Shown one piece after another: positions 57,009 through 64,000 of a DNA stretch of 64,000 nt. The position numbers were made by a program, and so were the translations under genes. The DNA is from Eonycteris spelaea (Eukaryota; Chordata; Mammalia; Chiroptera; Pteropodidae). Under the pieces are notes generated by a model that saw only the letters and a program-made list of their open reading frames with translations, was not told where the DNA came from and did no database searches. The DNA lies in the NCBI GenBank assembly GCA_003508835.1, contig PUFA01000165.1, positions 868,001 through 932,000 on the forward strand, in the 5' to 3' direction. Every line of letters begins with the position of its first letter. Position 1 is the stretch's first letter.

Positions 57009-57779
57009 AAGTCAAATGGGGGCGGGCGGCAGCGGCGGCGAGAAGGCGAAATCGCCTTCCCCTCGGCCCCTTCACGTCTCGCTCTGCTCGCCACGATCGC
57101 CGCGGGGAGAGAAATAAGCCCAGGCCGCCTGGAGCAACTTTCGGAGTACCGCGTCGGGGTGCCTGCCGAGGAGCAGGGCGGGTGCAGGGCCCCAGGTCGG
57201 GTCCTTGGCGGGAGGGGGCGCGCGTCGGGCGCCTCTGCAGCTCAAAGTTTGGACTTGGAGCAAACTTTTCCCCTTCGCTTTTCGCGAGTGTGTGACCTCG
57301 GGCTGCTCCGCGAGCTGCGGCAGAATGGGGACACCCGCTCTCAGGGCCCCGCTCCTGTGGACATCCCTGGTGCCACGCACGCCTTGCCCTGAATCTGGCG
57401 GCTGGAGCACCCCTTCGCCGCCTCCTGGAGCCCAGCAAACTCAGACACACTCGCGCACCCCCAGCTAGACACGCACCTCCATGCGCACTCGGCCCACGGA
57501 ACCCAGACTCCCCGCGAAGGGCCCGCGGCAGCCGGGGCCAGATCGGCGAGAGGGGAGTAGGAGCAGGGTGCGCTGCGGCGAGTCGCCGCGCCCGGATTTC
57601 CCTCCTCTCTGCCACACACACTTTCTGGTTTTACCCCCTTCTTAAGCTTGGGTAGCGGGGGGATTTCCCAAACTCCAATCTCCCTTGAGACGCGTGAGTC
57701 GCCACGTCCCTCTTGCTGTCCTGGCGGTCGATGGCTCTCCGTCCCTCGCCCGCGCACCGCCTGCCTTCCTCCTGAGCTC

Positions 57780-57823
57780 CCTGCGCTCCATTCCTGTCCC
57801 GCAGAGGACTCAGCCGAGCCGGT
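57780..57823 (+). other. Candidate splice acceptor and donor pair, micro-exon or alternative leader end
   Basis: TTCCTGTCCCGCAG (AG at 57803-57804) resembles an acceptor, and CGAGCCG|GTGAGC (GT at 57822-57823) is a good donor. Either a 17-base exon or simply the donor of an alternative first exon. A second acceptor-like site, CCCCTCCTCCCCAG, ends at 57957. Confidence 0.3.
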
Positions 57824-58254
57824 GAGCCGGAACCGCGTGTGCTTCGAGTGGGGACCGCGGCGCCGAAAGCCGACGAGTTCGCTAGTTGCCGCGGGGTCGC
57901 GGTCATTCGTTGCCTCCGCCTCTCCTCGCCCCCGCCTCCTGCCCCCCTCCTCCCCAGATACCGCTGCGCTTGGAAACTTCGATTCCTTCTCCTTTTTGGC
58001 CCTCAGCAAGTCTCCCTCCCCACCTGTTGTGAGCTCCGCCTCTGTCCCCGGAGACTGGCGGTGACACACGCGGGCACCGGAGAGCTCCGCGCCCAGAAAC
58101 AAAGTCGCATGCACCCGTTTCAAGTGTTTGCTTCGAAATTGCTGCCTGCAGCAACCCCTCACCCCCGTCCCATTCCCGCACAGCTCCCGCCCCTTGAGAG
58201 AATAAGGACTAAATAAACAGTTGTAACTCCAAACCTTGCGCCTGCGATCGTATC

Positions 58255-58290
58255 CCTATCCCACCCCCTTCCCCCTTTCCTCCCCCCTTC
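58255..58290 (-). other. C-rich run (G-quadruplex on the minus strand)
   Basis: CCCACCCCCTTCCCCCTTTC then CTCCCCCC: at least four C-runs within 30 bases, about 400 bases before the main donor. Could fold as G4 or i-motif. Confidence 0.5.
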
Positions 58291-58299
58291 TTTTTTGTT

Positions 58300-58688
58300 G
58301 TTGCAACTTTGTAAGATCCCGGGAAGGTGCTCAGACTTTGCTCCGGCCGATTTCCCTGTCTCGGGATCCTTGCAGGGATTCCCTGAGCCACATCCTCTCC
58401 TCCCTCCACGCGCGCTCGCGGGTCCTCCCAGCCTGTCGCCCTCTCTGTCGTGGCCCCCAGCCTACTCACTCACACCGCCCCCTCATTTCTTCCCTGCACT
58501 GGGAAGACTTGCTGAGGGTCGCCCCGGTTTCTTGTCAACCGCAGAACCCGAAAGTTTGCAAGAGGAAGAGAGCGCGCGGCGAGCGAGCGGACCAGGGGCA
58601 GCGGCAGCGGTGCCGGGGACCATGGTACTGCCGGCGCCTCCTCCGCGGGCGTGAAGGCGGCGCTCCCACTCCTTTCTCGGACTCTGCG
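58300..58688 (+). other. Candidate untranslated first exon B
   Basis: Ends at the best splice donor in the window, CTGCG|GTAAGTTGAG (GT at 58689-58690, near-perfect consensus). The 5' end is unknown, and I use 58300 because C/T-rich initiator-like sequence surrounds it. It contains a complete short open frame (58622-58654), so it is probably 5' leader with the main start codon in a downstream exon outside the window. Gene not recognised. Confidence 0.5.
58622..58654 (+). CDS. Upstream ORF (10 residues) in strong Kozak context
   Basis: GGGACCATGG is an optimal initiation context (purine at -3, G at +4). The frame reads MVLPAPPPRA and stops at TGA, 34 bases before the donor. If exon B is transcribed, ribosomes would be expected to translate this peptide and then reinitiate or be lost, lowering output of the main frame. 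The other reading, that this ATG opens the main protein through an alternative upstream splice, is excluded by the in-exon stop. Confidence 0.45.
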   Translation: MVLPAPPPRA

Positions 58689-58802
58689 GTAAGTTGAGGC
58701 GGCGGCGGGCGCCGGGACCAGGACGGGACGCGGACAAGGGGGCAAGGGACACTCTAGAGCCCCGGGCTGAACCCGGGGGCTCTCTGTGCTCAAAGCGCCA
58801 GC

Positions 58803-58863
58803 ATGGGCGGCGTGAGCGCAGCAGTAGGTGCTGGGCGCCAGGAATGTGCCCGTCTTCAAGCCG
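58803..58863 (+). other. Candidate alternative exon end with in-frame ATG
   Basis: ATG at 58803 (AGCATGG, good context) opens a frame MGGVSAAVGAGRQECARLQA that stays open to a donor-like CCG|GTAGGT (GT at 58864-58865). It is the only ATG in the island that runs open into a donor over a short distance, so it could be a short N-terminal coding exon. The donor is weaker than the one at 58688, and I do not recognise the peptide. Confidence 0.25.
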
Positions 58864-60008
58864 GTAGGTGCTTCAAAATACTGGACTTCCTCTTTTTCCC
58901 CCTTTCCTTCCTAAATCCGAAAATCTTGAGATCAAAGTTTAGTGTGGAGAGTAAAGTGCTCCGATAAAATATGGTGACATCCCTTGCCCCCCTTCTCACC
59001 CTACTCCCTCCTTATAACTATTAATTATTTCCAAGTCATTGTGTCTAAATACCCTTGCCGGGCTGATTACAAAGTGTATTGATTTAGTCTGGGCTCATCC
59101 CACGCATCTTTTAATTCATTTTCCTTTTGCTCGATCAGAAAACCCGAAATAAAACTTATTTCTTTCTCTTCCCAACACTCCCTCCCTCCAGCTCTCATCT
59201 GTGAGGCTTGGAGCGAGTGATGAAATTAATATAAACATTTAATTTGGTTGCATTTGAGCTTCTGTGGTCCACTTCCGAGAGGCTGGTGTTCTCTCGTGTC
59301 CGGTCACAGGTATTTTCTAAGTTCGATTTCCTTTTTTGTTACTGCTCTTTAAACAGGAATGCTGGAGGGTCATTCTGTATTCCCTTTGAAAGGAATCTGT
59401 ACGTTGAAACCTACACTTCACCTTTGGTTGTCCATAGGCTTTAGGATTAAGGGTTTATACAATAGCCGAGTTGAGAAAACCTGAAGGATATTTAAGGAAT
59501 TTTTCTACTGCTGAAAATATATTGAATTTATGCAGAATTTTTCCTTTCCACCTCACCCCCACACCAGTTTTTCCACAGTGAGAATCGGTTAGAGGGGAAA
59601 CGTCTTAACTGGAATTTGAGAGAAATAGACTTCAGGTGTTTTCTACCCAGGGTTAACCTGCATAATTGAGACAGAGGAGTTCCTGTTATTTTCAGTTCCA
59701 GAGACAAATATTTCAAATCTTTTTAGAGTTCCACTGGAGTTTTGATTTTCAGTGTGGAAATACCTATGTCCTTGAGTCCAGGAAAAGAACATTGGGCTCA
59801 CAGCTTTAGACGTTTGGAATGGGTTTTTTCCTCCCTGATTTTTCTACTCAAAATGTCTAATAAACTAAAGAGCATTAAAAATATAAAAGAAACTCAACTA
59901 GTTACCATTCAAAAGGTGTCAGCTAAAATCTCACTGCAAAGGGGGAAAAAAAGGCTTACCGTCCAGCCACTGGCTGTTTATTTCCCCCTTAGACTTTGGA
60001 TTAGTATG

Positions 60009-60056
60009 AGAGAGAGAGAGAGAGAAAAAAAAAATCAGGGTTTTTTTGGGGGGTGG
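60009..60056 (+). repeat. (GA)n then A-run then T/G-run
   Basis: AGAGAGAGAGAGAGAGAGAA, then a run of A, then GGTTTTTTTGGGGGG. Short low-complexity tract in the putative intron. Confidence 0.85.
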
Positions 60057-63000
60057 AAGGGGGCAGCCAGTAAAGTAAACAGCCTCCAACTGCTGAACCT
60101 TGACAACCCAAATTAAGGAAGCAGGAGAGATCAAACAGAACTGCTGCTGGGTTGTTGTCATGAGCTCTACATGGAGAACCCTGGACTATTCGATCTAGCT
60201 GCAAAGCTATATATTCGGTAATGCAGAAATGGACCATTGCAAATGCTGATCTTTGTTGTGCAAGCGAAGGCTCACTTGGAAGGAAGTACTTAGTCTCTCT
60301 CTAGGCAGCATTTGAGTTCCTTATAAATGCTGAGTTGCTAAACAAGTTATTATTTTTAGTGCATTCTTGTTTACAAAGAGAATGCACTCAAAAGGTATTA
60401 AAAGAATATCAAGTGGTCCAGAGTCTGCCTTGCTACCCAGGACTGTGCAGAGAAATTCTTTTTACCAACATTAGACTCCTACACTAGAGTTAGATAACGT
60501 TTTCTCACATCAAGTTTAGAAGATCTGCCTTGTCAGGGAAGCCAGGGTTTTGTATGTGAGGGTTTAAATCTGATGTGCAGCTGAAGAAAAAAAAAAAATC
60601 GCTAGTGATGAAGTTTTGTGTCAGCCCACTCTTGGAATTTAAAAAGGCGAGAGGGAACATTCTCCAGATTAGACATAACCTCTTTTTTTAGATTGACATT
60701 CAACATGACCATGTTGCTACTTTTATTCAAGTTCTCTGTAACTTGTCCTTACTTGTTTTCTAGGAAAATTTAACTGCTTTACATTTTTAAAGAGAATAGT
60801 AACAGTAATTACTTTAGCGTTTTGTTTTCACAGGTTTATCAGAGTATAATGAAAGAAACATCGGGTATTCAGATTAACTGTCTCAAATTAACGGGGTTAT
60901 GTTCCTGGAGATGTCTAAGATTTTGTGTTTATATTTAAATTCTGAAATATAAACCATGTAACACTTTTTTTTTTTTTGCTGTAAATTCTTCCCAAATTAA
61001 ATGTCATTTTTAATTAAGTGGAACAAAGTAGGAAATAGGACAAGTAAACACATACATAAGAATAAAAATAATTGTTATTTAAGGATTTCATCTTTAATTA
61101 ATACATGTTGATCACATAGTAACCACCTTGTTTTTTTGTAATTCCAAGTTTCATAACCATAGTACCCAACATGTTTCAAAGTCTGTAGCTTTTATTGGGT
61201 ATACCTTTTATTGTGTAATTAAACAATGTGAGTTAAACATACACATGGATGCTATTAGGCAATTTTCTGCAATATGTAATGTTTTTTTTTAAAAGCTATA
61301 AATATTTTCTAGTTAAATCATTTGTCCCAACAATAACAAAAGTTAACTGGATTAATATTGAGCCTAGGCATGGTTTTCTGTTACTAAGTTTTTCCTTGCC
61401 TCTTAAGACTCTATCCCTGGCCTTGTACATTTACATTCTTAGGCTCTATTGAAGGATATGTCTGTTTTCAGCAGTTGTTTAAATTAACAGAAGAATTGTG
61501 GTATTTCCTAAACAAATATATTCATATCACAGTATGTCCAATGCCAACAGTAAGTAAGAGAAGGGAGAATAGAGCAGATGTGACTTCTTTTGAACCTGGT
61601 TTCCTCTTTGCAGCCAATCTTATTGTGCTGTTTATTTGGTTTTCATGTTTTACTTAAGATTCAAATGCAGTTTTGAAATGTTATCTTGTAAGATTCCGCA
61701 TCTCCAAAAGTGTGCGTATTCAGACAACCTTAGGTGTTATAGTACCAATTACATTTCAGTAGGTAGGCCAAGAATATTTACAGGGCATTGCAAGAGTTCT
61801 GTCTTTTAAAAATAATTTTAGGCACACGTTAATAAAATTTAAATAGATTGCAGGCTGTCAGAAAATAGTATAAATTTTGTTTATGATTCAGTTACTTTAA
61901 AGTACTTACATTAAAGAAACTCATTTAACCCCTGACTGAAGAGCATTAAGTGGGAAGGGAAGCCCTCCAAAGAGCTCCCACTGCCCTTTGCTCTCCCGAT
62001 AATCTTAAATTACTACAATTTAATTGCAACTTCAAGGCATTGAGCATGAGCTGTTTCTCTGTGGCTGAGAAAGGATTTCCAGAGCATAGCTAGATTTGCA
62101 CAGGTGGTATTTGTGTTTTTCAAAAAAAAATTTTTGCTTGGGGCTTTTTCTTTTCCTTTTTTATCCTGGTAGGTGTTATACTCCTTTTGTAGAATTCAGT
62201 CATAGTAAATGCCATTTTAGTTAAGCTAGCAGTATTGTCCTTTTTCTTTTTTAAGTATGTTTTTTGGACCTAGAGTGTATAGAGGTCTCGGGCAAGTAGG
62301 GGTTTGTTTTCTAAAGAAAATAACCGTAAGAGAGGCATCTGCTGAATAGACAGGTGAACTTTATGCATGAGCCAACGTATACCTTTACTCTTGGCGGGGA
62401 ATTATTTTCTGTAGTTGATGGTGGTAATCCCACCAGGTGATCAAACACGGAGTTTGTGAGTCAAGCCAGCAAGCCAAGTAAGTTTGTAGTTGGGCCCCTG
62501 TGTTTTCGAAATGATCTTTCTTGTGATTTGTTACACTGGTCTGCAGACCACTTTGTTATGCATGTGCGATCCAAGGAGCCATCTTAAAATGATTTTTAAA
62601 AATGTTTCTCTTTCATGGTACTTGGATGAATTAAGGCCAGAGGTGCTATAAGATGGAACATCAGTAGACTATGAGATGAGACAAATTCCTCAAACGGGAA
62701 AACCTGGCCAAATATGGGGTACCTTATGCGTGACAGTTCCCCCACCCCAACCCAGTCCTACATAGTTTATTTCAATGTGCATGTGACAGTGTGGTTAATG
62801 GAAATTCAGCAGATTTGGCTTGTGTCATCAACCTAAAAATAAATGTTGTAAGGAACATTTGATTTCAAGAAGTGCTTTGGTTTTGCATCCCATAGATAAT
62901 GTTCTAGTAATTATGGCTACAAGGCTGGTATTCTGTGAAGAGGAAATACAGTGGGGTGAAGTGCATGGCAGTCGGGAAAGACAATTAGACAGTGCTCTTT

Positions 63001-63350
63001 GTTTCTTTAATGAATTATTCTTATTAATTACAGTCAGTTTGTACTAAGTCATTTTTCGGGCCTTATTTAGAAGTCGGCTCCCATCACCGGAAGGTTGTGC
63101 CAGAAGCTGTATCTCTGTCCTTGCAGTTGTACTCAGTCATGAAATCTGTTGACCAAATTAGCTTGTGAATGGCTTTGCAAGGCTTATTTGTCTTTTTGAA
63201 GTCCCCTGATGCTAGTTTTTAATATATGTCTTGCCTGTGCACTACAGGTGTTGTTTTGTAATTATTTTATGGGATTCAAAGCGAGATAAACATTTCCTAC
63301 CTAGTCAGCTGCTGGGAGAATGAGCTGCCCAAAAGCAAGAACCTGGTACC

Positions 63351-63380
63351 TAAATGAGTGTAAATGGGTGTAAATGGGTT
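63351..63380 (+). repeat. Three-copy 10-base tandem repeat
   Basis: TAAATGAGTG, TAAATGGGTG and TAAATGGGTT in direct succession. Confidence 0.85.
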
Positions 63381-64000
63381 TTTCCTTCTGACTTTCCCCA
63401 GCCTATATGGTTTTAAAAAAGTGGGGTAGGGGCTCAATTTAGTGCCTTGATATTTGTGATTAAGTTGTAGTAATTTAAAGGTTATTGGGAAGTACAAAGG
63501 GCAGTGGGAGCATTTTCGTGGACTCATCTTGATGCTTAAAGCAGCTCGGTCGTGGGGTTAAATTAGTTTCTTCAATCTGAGTACTTAAAGTAACTAAATC
63601 GTAAACAAAATTTATATTAGATTCTGACAACTAATAATCTATTTAAATTACATTTAAGTATCTGGGCAAAAATTTAATTAAAGACTGAAGCACTGTCAAG
63701 CCCTGTAAATATCTTGACAGGTCTACTCAAATGGAACTGATATCACAAAATATTTACATATGTCTGGTGTGTTTGGGAACATCTCCACGGTGCCTGTGCA
63801 GAGCTAATTGTACTTTCTTTCCAAATCACTTTTTTAATAAAATAGTTTTATTTTTAAAAGGAGCATGAATACATGTAAAATTATGTTCAAGTATCTTGTT
63901 CACTATTTAATTCTCTCTACTCAGGACCACTCTGATGGATTTATTTTCTCCAACTGCTGCTAATTCAGACAAACAGCTGAAGTAGAGGGATCATTGACTA

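Larger units (their letters stand above)
56180..58880 (+). promoter_or_regulatory. Large CpG island with promoter features
   Basis: The only region of the window that is G+C- and CpG-rich, about 2.7 kb, interrupted by an A-rich run at 56781-56841. It contains a full CRE, E-box, octamer, GC-box-like runs (GGGGGCGGGCGG at 57019-57030) and several consensus plus-strand splice donors. CpG islands of this size usually mark promoters of widely expressed or developmental genes. The plus orientation is inferred from the donors. The gene is not recognised, and an additional antisense transcript cannot be excluded. Confidence 0.85.
58864..64000 (+). other. Putative first intron, repeat-poor
   Basis: Over 5 kb without any L1, L2, MIR, hAT or LTR that I can recognise. 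Only simple runs occur: (GA)n/(A)n at 60009-60034, A-run 60585-60597 and T-run 60966-60978. The open frames are all under 125 residues and start or end in simple sequence. If transcription is rightward this is intron 1. Such repeat-free stretches near CpG-island promoters often hold conserved enhancers, but conservation cannot be seen from one sequence. Confidence 0.5.

Noticed and set aside
56530..57117. 195-residue plus-strand open frame
   Set aside because: Reads through the donor at 56689 and then through the A-rich tract as poly-Lys. It is low-complexity translation, not a protein.
56935..57621. 228-residue minus-strand open frame
   Set aside because: Same GC-rich artefact: Arg/Ala/Pro-rich, no domain, and it overlaps equally long frames on the other strand.
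57341..58162. 273-residue minus-strand open frame in the CpG island
   Set aside because: Long frames are expected in GC-rich DNA where stop codons are rare. It is Arg/Gly/Ser-rich, overlaps competing frames on both strands, and no domain or minus-strand splice context supports it.
1..64000. CRISPR array, bacterial operons, tRNA or rRNA genes
   Set aside because: No regularly spaced direct repeats, no ribosome-binding-site/ORF arrays and no complete tRNA or rRNA pattern were seen. MIR elements are tRNA-derived but too decayed to be tRNA genes.
1..64000. A novel multi-gene system in the window
   Set aside because: The sequence is explained by ordinary mammalian non-coding DNA, transposon relics and one promoter. 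I found no cluster of co-oriented coding genes.

Overview
The window looks like nuclear DNA from a placental mammal: vertebrate-style CpG depletion with one large CpG island, many LINE-1, L2, MIR, hAT-Charlie (MER5, MER20, MER33, MER1-like) and MaLR-type LTR relics, and no operon-like coding. The LINE-1 3' ends (for example around 11.55, 25.4, 35.1 and 42.0 kb) resemble those I associate with Laurasiatheria, and I saw no carnivore, horse, ruminant or primate lineage-specific SINE. A bat is my best guess, held loosely. No protein-coding exon could be recognised, and nearly all open frames are chance frames or decayed LINE-1.

Layout. 0-11.5 kb: non-genic DNA with old repeats, including a MER33 hAT element split by a Tigger-like transposon. 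11.5-17.6 kb: a near full-length, inactivated LINE-1 on the minus strand with degraded target-site duplications. 17.8-33 kb: microsatellite, MLT1-like LTRs, L2, MIR, MER5, MER20 and MER58-like copies, plus a short 5'-truncated LINE-1 (25.2-26.4 kb) with a 16-bp duplication and a possible 3' transduction. 33-38 kb: a very old LINE-1 with a younger one nested in it. 38-53 kb: mixed old repeats, a 195-bp MER1-like hAT copy, a LINE-1 inserted into a MIR (46.6-48.8 kb), a (CG)n(CA)n tract and a 54-base poly(A).

53-64 kb: repeat-poor DNA centred on a CpG island (about 56.2-58.9 kb). The island holds a palindromic CRE, an octamer, G-rich stretches and several good plus-strand splice donors (after 56689, 57821, 58688 and 58863). 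I read it as the promoter and alternative 5' leader exons of a plus-strand gene whose body lies beyond the right edge, so the last 5 kb would be first intron. I could not identify the gene. The repeat-poor surroundings suggest a tightly regulated, possibly developmental, gene. That is inference.

Family names for old repeats come from recognising consensus stretches by eye, so edges are approximate (tens of bases) unless a duplication is named.
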